64,000 nucleotides of DNA from Diphasiastrum complanatum (GCA_029204225.1 CM055111.1:23126899-23190898); one strand, 5' to 3'; positions 11,665-22,619 are shown, numbered from the stretch's first letter. The notes: generated by a model not told the origin, from the sequence alone. A program made the numbers and translations.

Positions 11665-12230
11665 ACTCCACCTTGAGGCCTTTACTTAGCATTTGACTCA
11701 CACTAAGCAAATTCTTGGTAATAGATGGAATAAACAAGACATCCTCCAAATGAACATTCCTATTTGTAGAGAGAGTAAGAATTGTGCCAATCCCTTTGAT
11801 TGCACACTCACCAACATTGGCCGTGTAGATCACCCTCTTGTCATCTCCATATGCGAGCAAAGAAGTGAAGTACTCTTTGTGAAAGGTCATGTGTGAACTT
11901 GCTCCACTATCAATCCACCAAGGATATCTAGATCTCCATCATTAGCAAGCATACATGAAGACATCACAAAAGCATCATCATTTGCATCTTGAACATCCAA
12001 ACCATCCTCATCAAGAGTGAGATTACCTTGCTTGTCTCCTTGATCTGTCTTCTTCTTGTAGCAATCACTTGCAAAGTGTCATTTGATGCCACAATAGAAG
12101 CACTTGAGCTTTGATCTATCCTTCTTTTTGCCACTTGAAGAAGCATCCCCTTGATCTTGCCCTCTAGACCACTTACTTTTGGTTTTTCCCTTTCGTCTAC
12201 TGTGCTTCAACTCGCACTAAACTACCCATT
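11615..12230 (-). pseudogene. Copia-A gag end and aspartic protease
   Basis: The minus strand gives a basic stretch, a zinc knuckle CFYCGIK*HFASDC with TGA in place of the Gly codon, an acidic linker, and the protease site WWIDSGASSHMTF around 11910-11930. KNLLSVSQML closes the protease. The knuckle stop and a small frameshift before integrase disable it. The region joins the plus-strand ORF-X piece near 12230. Confidence 0.85.
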
Positions 12231-12917
12231 TTTCTTGCCTCTGATGCTTCTACTGCCTCTGCTTCCTCTCAGGGACAGTCTGTGACTATTGGAGCTACAA
12301 TTCCAATCACAAGCTGGCAAGGAGTTGGATAAGCTATCTGCATTGGGAGAGCAGCCGACATGAAGAATAACAATACTTGAGAAAACTCCAGAATCAATCA
12401 GGAGTTACGTGGCCAGCCCTCGCCAATTGCACATAGATCCATACTACGTACCAATGCCGCGACGGAATAAGTGGAAAAATTTGGGAGTAGCCATGGATAA
12501 AATTACGATCCATACACCAAATTGGCTTGTAATCCGCCAACCTTACAGTTGGAAAATTTCAGTGGACTTGTGACAGAGCGTTACAGGCATACCACATGTA
12601 TACACTCTCCCGATCTGACAGTTAGGCAATCGGCGCTGTTTGCAAAAGATTTGACTCTATTGATGTCCGTTGCTACTCGATGGGACTATTGCCTTCCCAC
12701 ATTGGCATTCAATCCGAATAAACCAATGGCGTCAGACAGTGTCAAAGATTTGCTACCATTAGCAAGATTGTATTTATGTGCTGCAATGATGGGAGGCTCC
12801 TGGGAATCCCGATTCATATCAAAATGAATCTCCGGAGCACATAGGTGTTGTTTACCCCACATTACGGATTTCAACACTATCCAAGTTGACTTCATGGAGA
12901 AGGTGCAGCATCATTTA
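12231..12917 (+). pseudogene. ORF-X copy 1, left part (split by insertion)
   Basis: Two separated pieces of ORF-X joined by a deletion. 12231-12320 matches the low-complexity middle (QGQSVTIGATIPIT; compare minus-strand 20.69-20.78 kb). 12330-12917 matches the C-terminal domain (LGEQPT.RITILEKTPESI, YYVPMPRRNKWK, DKITIHTPNW). The intervening coiled coil, about 1 kb, is gone. Frameshifts follow near 12570. The ORF breaks at 12917 where a long LTR begins, and its last bases resume at about 16595. Function is unknown. Confidence 0.75.
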
Positions 12918-15606
12918 TGTTAGCCGAATTTTTGATGACATAATTCGGGCTAAAAATGAGCTATTTGACATTTATTAGATTATAAAGTTTAGAGATTATA
13001 TCTACAATAATAATTGCCTTCAAATTGGCATAATTAACATAAATTGTAGTTTTAGGGTTTTTTATGGTTTTACGATTTTTTGGCATTGCCGAGATTGTAG
13101 TATGACAATGTACTCATTTTACTGCTGTTAATAAAAAATGCCCAGATAATTTTAGGTACTGGCTTAAAGTTCAAGAGGGTGTCCTAAGGTTAAGGGTTTA
13201 AAGACAAAGACGTTCAGTTGCATTTTCTAATGACGAGTAGTTTAAAATTCGAAATGTATTACCTAAAGAAACGGAACGAAATTGCCAATGCAAAATTGCC
13301 AACTTGAAGTACTGTGTTGATTTTTTGAAATGGAATCGATGTGTCGATGATGAAAGATTTTTCCGAATTCGGGAACTTGGTACTCTGACAATTTGCCTTG
13401 GTGGAAATTACGATTGCATATACAAAGGTTCATATTTGAGCAGTTACCGAATCCCCAGGGACCATTGAGGAGCTCATATTCTACCTTCTGTGTAAGGAAA
13501 AACAAAAATAAACTGACCAAGCAACAAATGTAAATGGTTCTTGAGGCCAAAATAGTTTATAAAAGGGTTTTTGTCAAATTGAAAATTAAGGGAAAAAATG
13601 TTGAATGCCATTCTTCTTCATTGAAGTTCAGTTATGAAGATGGTGTGGCTTTCTCTTGGAACAAAGAGGAACCTTTTGGGGAAGACCGAAGGCATTCCTG
13701 ATCCTTCTTGAGAAGAGAAGAGCGAAGACATTGTCCCCATAGCAACACTCGTGAGTTCAGTGTCAGCGTATTGGGAGATCAGTCCTTCGTTCAAGTCTTG
13801 GATGATCTATGGAAGCACAGTTATGACTTTTCAAATCATTTATGCTTGTAGTGAGTGATGTTTCTTGAAGTCCTTTCTTACAGGCAATGAGGATTACGTT
13901 GCCTCTGTTTGCATAATCTACAGTCATATCAATGTAGGAGAAGCAGTACTACATTTGAAAACTAGTTGGAGTTCTGCCGTCAGCAAACCGCCAGTCACTG
14001 ATCATCAACAGATCGTTGAGGAGGCCATCGCTGTTGCTTACTGAATCTGTTTCTGGAAGTGAGGAGCGATCCCCTATGAAAACTATCTATTCCCTAAACG
14101 CGACCTCTGCTGTATTTCAGAAGAGACGACCTGCAGAATCCTGAAAGGGAGACTGTTCTGTGAAAGGGAGGCCACGCTTTACCATCTGATCTGTGCCCTC
14201 GCGATCTGTGTCTGGAGAAAGAGAGAGATTGAAGGAGAGGACCCACGCTGTCCATCGCGACCCAGACCACGACTCTTTCTTGGTTTTTGGAAGAGTGGGA
14301 GAGACGACCCACTAAAGATTAAGTGCCCACAATTCCAAAATATTTGGGTGCTCACTTTCTGATGAATTGACCTTATGCTGAGGAAATCCAAGGGATCGGC
14401 AATAGTCTGTAACTTGAAGAGCCGGCCCTGTCTGAGTGACTGAGAAGACCCCTTAACCTCTGGACACCCTTTTGGACTGAGAGACAGTGTTGTGATTTGG
14501 TCTGAGGTAACTGATTATGAAATTTTGTGACTGAAATGAAAATAATGGACTGCTAATAATTTTACCAATTTTATCATAAATCCCTATTCTGGCTATATTT
14601 GGAACCGGTTTTTTCACTGTATGTAATTTGCAGTCTGAAGTTTGATTTATTAAAAGTTGAATCACAGTCTTAACATCTGAATTGTGAAAACTTAAGGAAC
14701 TAATAGCTTTATCTTGAAAACAGCATTTACGATTTTCCTAAAATGTTACAACTTACAAGGGGCCTTATACAATTTTATACAAAGAAAATTGCGGCTGAAC
14801 TTAAAATGGTTATAACTTGTTTGTTTTATATCGGAATTGAACAGTCCAAAAAGCAAAAGTGAGCAAAATTTGTGTAGAATCCCTCTGCAGTGAGAAAACT
14901 GAACTTTGGCAGGCTGTTTGAAAGTTATTAAGTGATCAGTACTCTAATAAAGAACGCGTCAGAATTTGCAATATATGCTATATAAATATCAGCTTGTTGG
15001 AACACACAAACTGAATACTATATCCAAAATTGTTGGAACACACAATTTGGAATAATATGGAAGATAAGAAAGAGGTATCACTGTTGGAACATACAGTTTT
15101 GATGCCATATTGATATTGTATTCCGTTGATCTTTAAAGCATGAAAACCAAGTCATATATTATGAACTAATATGGAGATACTGGGAAACAAGGATGGGATG
15201 TCTGTGACTATAAATTATTGGGACTTTCATCAAATCCCTAAGCATGATCGTAGAAGTGTACTAAACTTTATATCAGAACTATACTATCAAGAATCGATCA
15301 TTCACATATATATTAACATTGAGTACACATCAGACGAAGAGTGCTGGGCTACTATAGATAGTGAGATTAGTGAAACTATTACTGAAGTGCTACCTGAAGG
15401 TAGCTATTCTATTTTAGTCCCGTTACATTTATAAAGAGCTTGGAACCCTCTTTTAGATAAACCACGATATATCCTATAAAGATTTAGGATTGATTGATAG
15501 AGAATCATCGATACTCATGTAAAGTGAGGTCTGATATTTGATCTCACTGATTTACCCTCTAAACGGTTCTAGTTAGTTCAATCCCTTGCTAGAAAACAGT
15601 TTAACA
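12918..15606 (+). mobile_element. 2.7-kb LTR (family L) inserted in ORF-X
   Basis: Begins TGTTAGCC and ends ..GTTTAACA, directly before a primer-like site. It aligns in reverse complement with 22647-25799. The left boundary is sharp because the uninterrupted ORF-X at 53270-53300 reads CATTTAATAAAAATTC where this copy switches to the LTR after CATTTA. It holds an 87-codon frame near its 3' end. At 2689 bp it is long for a plant LTR. No other coding domain was recognised inside it. Confidence 0.85.
15171..15434 (+). CDS. 87-codon open frame inside the long LTR
   Basis: Unrecognised small protein, MEILGNKDGMSV to ILVPLHL, also open in the solo LTR copy (22818-23081). Between copies I count 13 base changes, of which about 11 change the protein (9 residues differ). 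That ratio is what drift would give, so there is no sign of selection. No signal peptide, membrane helix or metal-binding motif. It may be an accidental frame in a young LTR. Confidence 0.3.
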   Translation: MEILGNKDGMSVTINYWDFHQIPKHDRRSVLNFISELYYQESIIHIYINIEYTSDEECWATIDSEISETITEVLPEGSYSILVPLHL

Positions 15607-15607
15607 T

Positions 15608-15625
15608 TGGTGCGTCTGCCGGGAG
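15608..15625 (+). promoter_or_regulatory. Primer-binding site of family L
   Basis: TGGTGCGTCTGCCGGGAG follows the LTR end with one spacer base. TGG at the start pairs with the CCA tail of a tRNA, and the rest looks like an acceptor stem and T-arm complement. The tRNA is not identified. The site is repeated at 16510. Confidence 0.65.
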
Positions 15626-15670
15626 GGTGGATTTGATAAGGGTAAAAAAAATATTGCATATGGGCATTTC

Positions 15671-15697
15671 CTTTATTCCCCCCCCCCCTCCCCCCGT
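15671..15697 (+). repeat. Poly-C tract in family-L leader
   Basis: A run of C broken by one T, then C again, where the duplicate leader copy at 16577-16586 has a much shorter CCCCCTCG. A length-variable mononucleotide tract. Confidence 0.8.
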
Positions 15698-15964
15698 GAA
15701 ACTATAAATAAAATATTGATGTTATTCAAATTAAAGGTCAAAGAGACACCTTCAATTGGGTTAACATATCTACCACTTTATCATAGACTGCAAAAATATA
15801 GCATGGGCAATGCAGAGTGAAATTTGAGGCTATATGATGATATGAATACTATAAGAGGAATTATTCAAGGACTCTAGATTTGAATACTTATTCAAATACA
15901 GATTATCTGAGACTTACTTACAAACTAGAGTGGATAAATTCCAGAGCGGAATACGACGCTTGTT

Positions 15965-16189
15965 ATGGGGAGAATCGATAGGCGTAATAAATGGATGACT
16001 AAGCCAACTACACAAGAGGAATTACAAATTTTATCAGGTTCAGCGGGGTATTATAAAAAGTTTATATCCAACTTTACAGAAATTATTAAACCATTGCTAA
16101 ATTTAGTAAAAGCTGAAGTTATAGTGAATTGGACCTCTGAAGGTGACTTAGCATTTTTTATGGTTCAACAAGCTATACTTAGCAGTTAA
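15965..16189 (+). pseudogene. Gypsy-like RT/RNase H junction fragment
   Basis: PTTQEELQILSGSAGYYKKFI, then NFTEIIKPLLNLVK and VNWTSEGDLAF: the hinge after the RT thumb, common to Ty3/gypsy and caulimovirus-type RT (usually FLGLAGYYRRFI). It lies within the internal part of the family-L element, so family L is probably gypsy-related. Only about 75 codons remain. DLGEELPISLENF at 16.36 kb may be the element's last coding piece. Confidence 0.7.
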
Positions 16190-16436
16190 ATTTGACTCGG
16201 AAACGATAGGTACCCCAACTGATAATCCTTGGGAAGGACTATTAGAACAATTATCATTAACTGTTGCGTTTAGTCCACGCACTTTAAGAAGAGTCATACG
16301 TGATTCCCGACGATAACAAACAGAGATAGATCAGAAATCTCGTTTTGATCTGGGGGAAGAATTACCTATATCTCTTGAAAACTTTGATATTGAATCTGAA
16401 CCTGGAACACTAGAAGGAGTACCAAAATTATAGGTA

Positions 16437-16600
16437 TATTTGATCTCACTGATTTACCCTCTAAACGATTCTAGTTAGTTCAATCCCTTGCTAGAAAACA
16501 ATTTAACATTGGTGCGTCTGCCGGGAGGGTGGATTTGATAAGGTTAAAAAAAATATTGCATATGGGCATTTCCTTTATTCCCCCTCGTGAAACTATAAAT
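16437..16600 (+). repeat. Second copy of LTR end, primer site and leader (family L)
   Basis: 16437-16508 repeats the last 72 bases of the long LTR, and 16509-16600 repeats its primer site and leader. The pair at 15534-15705 and 16437-16600 is a direct repeat about 900 bases apart. The right end runs into ORF-X sequence through a shared ATAAAA, so the element ends here by deletion and not at an LTR terminus. Confidence 0.8.
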
Positions 16601-16688
16601 AAAAATTCGACGTGATGCTAATAAGAGTCCACAGTAAATCAATCCCGCGAGGTGTCATGGGACAGCCACCAGTTTTGGTGGAGAATAC
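16595..16688 (+). pseudogene. ORF-X copy 1, 3' end and polypurine tract
   Basis: Resumes ORF-X at AATAAAAATTCGACG.. and matches 53286-53380. The ORF stop, then CCAGTTTTGGTGGAGAATAC as the plus-strand primer (polypurine) region, then the LTR. In the copies at 53.37 and 18.66 kb the tract is GGTGGGGGA. Confidence 0.8.
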
Positions 16689-17905
16689 TGTTGGAGGGTT
16701 TGTGGATACCGAGGCAATCCTAACCCTAGTTAATAAGTGAGAGGGATTTGGCACCCTATGTGTGTAAGTCCAACCCGATGATCACATAGTTATTTGATAA
16801 TTAGAAAGTCAATAAAAGGACTTTAGGTCTTTTTGTGAGACTTTTAATGTCGCAGGCCTAAATGTCAAGTTAGTGAATAAAGTCGGACTCCCACCAAAAT
16901 TGGTTCATTGCATTAGAGAAGTTTTGAGCTCCAAAAAGACCCTTTAAGAATTCGTGCAAGATGTAGTTTATATTATTAAATTATTATAACACTAATACTT
17001 TTGACTTGACATAACTTTTTAATAGTAGCTTAGAAGTATGTCATGTGACATATCATTGGAAAGCCCTTTTTGTGCGCTTTCCAATGCACCAAACTCCGCT
17101 AAATTTGGACTTACCACTAAGAAGTTATGCAATTTTTAGTGTGGAATCAAAATGTGGACTCAAAAAGTTACGTTACGTAGATTTCAAATTTGAGTGTTTT
17201 GATTGGTCCATGTGTAAGAAAAAATTGAGAAAAAATATAAAAAGAATCTTTACAAAGGGCCTTTTTGGATTTAGAACTCCTCTAATGAATGGGTTCCGAC
17301 TTTTTTTTAAGTTTGAATAGTTAGGGAGGTAGAAATGGATCAATAGGGTTTTGAGGCCAATGCCCTCCTCTCCATTATAAATAGGGGCAAACTCGAGTTG
17401 CTCCTCATGTTCATATCCTCATTTCAATAAAATCAGATTAGTTCTCTTATGGAATGGATTTTTGAATGTCCTTGCTCTCTAACTCTTTTTCTCCATCTCT
17501 CATGCTTTTGTTGCATTTGCTAATTGTTGAATCTGAATGTTTTTGGGATTGCCATTTTTTATACTTTTTGTGAGAGAGAAAGGGAGAGAGAAAAAGAGTA
17601 AGTTATCTTCATTGTGGATCGTAGGGTTAATGGTGTAGTGTTAACTTAGGATTAATGGATGTTAGAGTTAGATGTGGATTTTACATTCATGCTATAATCT
17701 GAGATATGCTATCGCTCTCACAGGATTGAACCTTCGCGTGATGACTAACTTCATCTCCTTGATGCTTGTTTGCTTGGATCTTGGGATGAGGCTAGGAAGG
17801 AAATAGCCCCACTACATTTATGAAGACATGTGACTCCACTTGCTGCAAAAATGACTTTCTTGGAATTATAACAAAGTAATGTAGAAGAACCACCTCTTTC
17901 GTGCA
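16689..17905 (+). mobile_element. LTR-B copy 1 (3' LTR), with a MITE inside
   Basis: Starts TGTTGGAGGG right after the polypurine tract and ends ..GTGCA at 17905. Without the 377-bp MITE at 16911-17287 it is about 840 bp, close to the 861-bp copy at 53381-54241. It carries a CTCTCTCTCCC-type run and the GATTGAACCTTCGCGTGATGA block shared by all three copies. It abuts an inverted copy to form a palindrome. Confidence 0.85.
16911..17287. mobile_element. MITE copy 1 with ~35-bp inverted ends
   Basis: Ends CATTAGAGAAGTTTTGAG and ..GAACTCCTCTAATG are imperfect inverted repeats of about 35 bp (CATTAGAGnAGTT, TCCAAAAAGnCCCTTT). No coding capacity. It interrupts LTR-B; the uninterrupted site is at about 53605-53630. 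An internal hairpin of 11+11 bases (CATTGGAAAGC / GCTTTCCAATG, 17054-17086) is kept in the copy at 21737 as 10+10. I could not identify a target duplication. Confidence 0.8.
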
Positions 17906-18649
17906 TTGTAGTGGGTTTCTTTCCTTGTCTAACCTCAATCCAAGATCTAATCAATCTAGCATCAAAGAGAGGAAGTTAGTTGTCACGCATAGATTTGTTC
18001 CCATGAGAGCGATAGTATAGTTCAGATTTCAGCATGAATGGAAGATTCACATCTAACTCTAACATCCATTAACCCTAAGCATTAACACTATATCCACTAA
18101 CACTAGATCCACAATGAAGATAGCTTACTCTTTCTCTCTCTCCCTTTCTCCCTCACAAAAAACATAAAAACATGCAATCCCAATAACAATCAAATCCAAC
18201 AATCAGCAAAATACAAATAAACATGAGATGGAGGAAACGTGATAGAGAGCAAGAACATTCATCAATCCATTTCACAAGAGAACCAATCCGCTTTATTGAA
18301 TTGAAAAAATGAACATGTGTAGGAACTCGAGTTGGTCTCGTTTTATAGTAGAGAGGAGGACCTTGGCCTCTGAATCCTATTGGTCCATTTCTACCTCCCT
18401 TATTATTCAAATTAAAAAAGAGTGGGAACCATTTAAATTGGAGGGAAACTCAACTTTATTCACTAACTTGACATTTAGGCCCTGCGACATTAAAAGTTTC
18501 GCAAAAAGGCCTAAAGTCCTTTGATTGACTTTCTAATTAATCAAATCTCTATGTGATCATCGGGTTGGACTTACACATGCAAGGTGCCAAATCCCTCTCA
18601 CTTATTAACTAGGGTTAGGGTTGCCTTGGGATCTGCAAATCCTCCAACA
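17902..18649 (-). mobile_element. LTR-B copy 2, inverted
   Basis: Minus-strand LTR starting TGTTGGAGGA at 18649 after a GGTGGGGGATAC polypurine tract. It runs to the palindromic TGCA at 17902-17905, where it meets copy 1; relative to copy 1 it lacks roughly the last 100 bases. It has no MITE, so it shows the state before insertion. Confidence 0.85.
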
Positions 18650-18689
18650 GTATCCCCCACCAAAACTAGTGGCAGTCCCACGACACCTG

Positions 18690-21211
18690 TGAGATGCAGT
18701 TACTAGAGACTTTTACTGGCTTCGCGACGAATCTTTATTAAATGATACTGCACCTTCTCCATAAAATTGAGTCGGGCAGTGTTAAAATCCAAATTATGTG
18801 GCAAAAAACAACGATGAGCTCCGACAATCCACTTTGAAGTTGTCCAGGAAATGAAGCGAGATTCTTAGGAGCCTCCCATCATTGCTGCACGAAATATAGT
18901 TGAGCAACTGGCAGCTGATCCTTGATATTCTTTGAGGCCATTGGCTTATTTGGATCGAATGCCAAAGGAGGAAGAAAATCATCCCATCTTGTTGCCACTG
19001 ATGCCAACAGAGTCAAGTCTTTCGCAAAGAGTGTCGATTGTCACACTGCCGGATCAGAAGAGTGTATATACTCCCGCTGGTACGCTTGTAAGGCCCGGTG
19101 GAAATCCACTGATATTGTCCAACTGAAAGGTTGATGGATGATTGGCCAATTTGGCATATGGATCATAATTTTGTCCATTGACAATCCCAAATCCTTCCAC
19201 CTATTTCTTCGTGGCATTGATACATAATACGGATCTACCTGCAATTGGCGAGGGCTGGTCACATAACTCCTGATAGATTTTGGAGTTTTCTCAAAAATGG
19301 TAACTCTCCAAGCCGGCTGCTCTCCCAATGTGGGGATTTTATTTAATTCTTTGTCGGCCTCTATCTTAGAGGTCTTAAACTTAAGGACCCATCCACCACG
19401 CGAGGACTCATGCAGATGTTGCGCTAAAAAACTCTAGATTTGGTCCTCGACGCTGATTGGCTTTCTGAATAATAGTGTGGTCCTTGACGAAGATGGACCC
19501 GCTTGCATTGCTTGTGGAACTGGCTGTTGTTCTTCGATTTCTGGAGCTCCACCCTGGTCCATGCCCAAATCCAGTCCTGTATCCATTGGCACTGCAGTTT
19601 GGTGCGGAGGGGAGAATTGCGACATGACCGGTTTGAGATTTGAGGTCTAGCTTCCAAGACTTGAGCAACAGCTTTTCCATAGGCACTGATGGTTGCTTTA
19701 GCCTTTGCCAACTTAGTTGAAGCTGCTGCTTTGAATCTGTCAAAGCGGCCTTGGAATCCCTGAAGGGCCACTTTGTAAGTCTCAACTTTTTTGAACAAAT
19801 ACGGATCTCCGTCGGAGTTACCGGATGATCTGGTATTTGTATCTAGAGATACGCATCATGCTCAAGGGTGGTCGCATCCAATTCACCTTGGAGACATGTG
19901 CGATCTTTCTCTACCATCTACAATTGACCTTGTAGTAGTTGCACTTGTTGCTTTGCATCCTACACGGCCTTGTCCACCTGATCTTGTGCGGTTGTCAGGG
20001 CATTCTGTAGTGAGCTGACATATTCTTCGAGGCGATCAGCCTGTTGTTGTGCCATCTTTTTCTCAGCTTTGAATTTTTCTCCATGTTGCTTGGCGATCTT
20101 GAATTCTCTGTCCAGCTGAATAATCTTTTGGCTGATAAGAGTATTTTCTGATTCCATATCGGAGATTCTCTACTCCATTTCTTTTTTCTTATCCAGCATA
20201 GACTGGATCACTTGCGCAGATTTGAGACCAAACTGAGAGCATCACCAGAATCTATTGTTGTGGAGGTGGTAGCAGCAGAAGGACCTGATGGTACTATCCT
20301 TGGTTGGTGTGGAACAGGTGTCGGTAACTCTTCTTCTTCAAAGAGATCTTCCTCTTCATAGCCCTCAAGCATTGTGGCGTCGAATTGCTTTGGTGATTTC
20401 ACAGCTTGCTCGACCAAAAGTGTGGCTGGTGCGACTTCAGCTTGAGGTTGCTGGGGTAGCGAACATCTTTAACATCAACAATAGTATCATGGAATTGTTC
20501 AGATCCTCTTCCAGGGGATTGGAGTTCAGAGGACATAGGGCTCTGAGGCATTTCAAAAACTTTGGAGGCCCCAAGGGAGTTGGAATCATCGAACATATCC
20601 ATGAAATACTTCGTGTTTGGGGAAACAGCTTCTGTGTGTGGGGGTGAGGCAGCCTGGGTAGCTGTGATGGGAGTGGTAGCCCCAATGGTCACATACTGTC
20701 TTTGAGTGGAAGCAGAGGTGAGGGAAGCATTGAAGGTGGGGGGAATAGGAAGTTTAGTGTGAACAGCAGTAGGGGGTGGAAGTGCAGCTGACGATGTATG
20801 CCTAGTACGACGTCGTGATGCAAAAGGCGAGCCAGGAATGACGATCTCGCTGTGTGGACGACATTGACTATGTGAACTAGAGGCTTGGTGAGATGACTCG
20901 GCCGTTGCTTCTTCATAAATCGAAAGCACAGAATCCAAACGAAACCCATGGATTTTGTTTTCAAGGTGTGAGGCCGCTAGGAGAGATAACAAGGAGCCAA
21001 CTACAAACTCTTGCTTGGTATTGCTCTTAATGGCTCGCTTGAGCTCACTAGAAATAGTCTTGAACCAGTTATATGGTTCCAGAGGGGCCTTGACTATCTT
21101 GACGTATGACTCAACTATTCTATGTAAGATTCGTAAGGTAATGCAGTCTTTGCCTGTTGGATTTATTCCCTCTAGCTCTCCTAAATCCCATTTTAATCTG
21201 CCTCCATTCAT
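18690..21211 (-). pseudogene. ORF-X copy 2, most complete copy
   Basis: Reads down from 21211. Order: helical N-terminal part (ITLRILHRIVESYVKI, EPYNWFKTISSELKR, LLSLLAASHLENKIHGF); Ser/Pro/Thr-rich linker; acidic patch (EGYEEEDLFEEEELPTP); coiled coil about 20157-19960 (REFKIAKQHGEKFKAEKK, ADRLEEYVSSLQNALTTA); second low-complexity stretch; C-terminal domain (LGEQPAWRVTIFEKTPKSI, YYVSMPRRNRW, DKIMIHMPNWPIIHQPFSW, HRALQAYQREYI). About 800 codons with several stops and frameshifts. The polypurine tract and 3' LTR follow at once. No zinc knuckle, DSG or DD motif. It may be a structural (gag-like) protein; this is inference. Confidence 0.75.
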
Positions 21212-21499
21212 GCTGCATATTTACTAACGTTGTCACGTAGTCTGCATATTTACATGCAAATTCGCATAGATGAAGAAAAGGTGAAAGAATCGCGACACTG
21301 TGTTTCTACACAGTTTAAGTTGACAGGCGAAAAGGGGACACTATCTTACAGAATGATAAAAGTGTCCTAAATGCTAAGGCACCATGTAAATCTTATCCTA
21401 AGGCCATTCGTAAGAGTGATGCACTTTTCGCATCATCACGAACGTTCACTTCAGCACTGGCTGACGTCGCACCCTTTTCACGCTCACTCCATGCAGTTG
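21212..21499. other. Unassigned spacer
   Basis: No coding similarity. It lies between the ORF-X fragment end and the copia-1 LTR, and part of it may belong to that LTR. Confidence 0.4.
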
Positions 21500-22619
21500 C
21501 GCTAACAGATTGGACGGACAACACATCCACTATGTACTTTCACATCTGCACACTTGTAATATTATGTAATATATATATACTGGACACCATTTCGTGTAAG
21601 ATATGATGAAGAGAGAAGAAGAACACGACATAAATGAAGTAGATGCCCTAAGCATTGATTCTTCATTTTGTCAGAACTAAGGTTTAATTCCTTTTTACAG
21701 ATTGAAATAAGCTTTGTAGGGCACATAGTTTCGTCCCATTAGAGGAGTTTTGAGCTCCAAAAAGACCCTTTAAGAATTCATGCGAGATGTTGTTTATATA
21801 ATTAAAATATAAAAACACTAATACTTTTGGCTTGCCATAACTTTTTAATTGTAGCTCATAAGTACATCATGCAGCATATCATTGGAAAGCCCTTGTCGAG
21901 CACTTTCCAATGCACAAAACTCCGCTAAATTTGGATTACCACTAAAAAGTTATGCCATTTTTAGTGTGGAATCAAAATATGGACTCAAAAAGTTACGTTA
22001 CGTAGATTTCAAATTTGAGTGTTTTGATTGGTACATGTGAAAGAAAAAATTGAGAAAAAAATATAGAAAGAATCTTTACAAAGGGTTTTTTTTTGGATTA
22101 AGAACTCCTGTAATGGCTACTGTATTGTGCTCTACTGCATTATTGACATGTATACATGATATACTTAATCTGATACAGTTCATTGTTCCGCGTTCAGATC
22201 TATGTTAATATTGCTATGATTATCATTCATTCTATCTGATCTTTCTAGTTGTTCTTACTGGTAATAGACGATTAACATTTAATCTTATCTTTCGCGAATC
22301 ATTTGTGACTAATTATCAGTTGAGCATAGTCTAGCTCTTCGCGAATCATTCACGACATATAATTTGTCTTGCTATTCACGACAAATTATTCTCTGGCACT
22401 TCATCTATTAATGTTTGGCTACGTAATCTAGAATGACCATGATTTCTATCACTAAAGTTCTGCCATTCTGATAGGCGTAGTCATGTTTACAGAGACAGTC
22501 GTATAGTTCATTCCGCTACGCACGAACATTTTTTGTTCGAGTTCGTTTCTCGTTCGTTTCTTGTTGGAGTTCATTTCTCGTTCGTGTTTGTCATAAATTC
22601 TCCCCCTCTCTCTCCTACA
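21500..22619 (+). mobile_element. Copia-1 LTR (plus strand), interrupted by a MITE
   Basis: Aligns with the reverse complement of 461-1260 on both sides of the MITE at 21737-22115. Ends ..CTCTCCTACA at 22619, directly before the primer site. It shares the TTCGCGAATCATT repeats and the Lys/Arg-codon-free GTTCGTTTCTCG tract of U5. The left end is approximate. Confidence 0.8.
21737..22115. mobile_element. MITE copy 2
   Basis: 379 bp, CATTAGAGGAGTTTTGAG to AGAACTCCTGTAATG, homologous end to end with copy 1. It splits the copia-1 LTR between GCACATAGTTTCGTCC and GCTACTGTATTGTGC, where the copy at the window start reads continuously. No target duplication was recognised. Confidence 0.85.

Noticed and set aside
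14094-14665. Three minus-strand frames of about 70 codons
   Set aside because: They lie inside the long family-L LTR and are not open in the homologous solo LTR as far as I can follow.
17045-17320. 91-codon frame across the MITE
   Set aside because: It crosses the MITE end into the LTR and has no counterpart in the other MITE copy.
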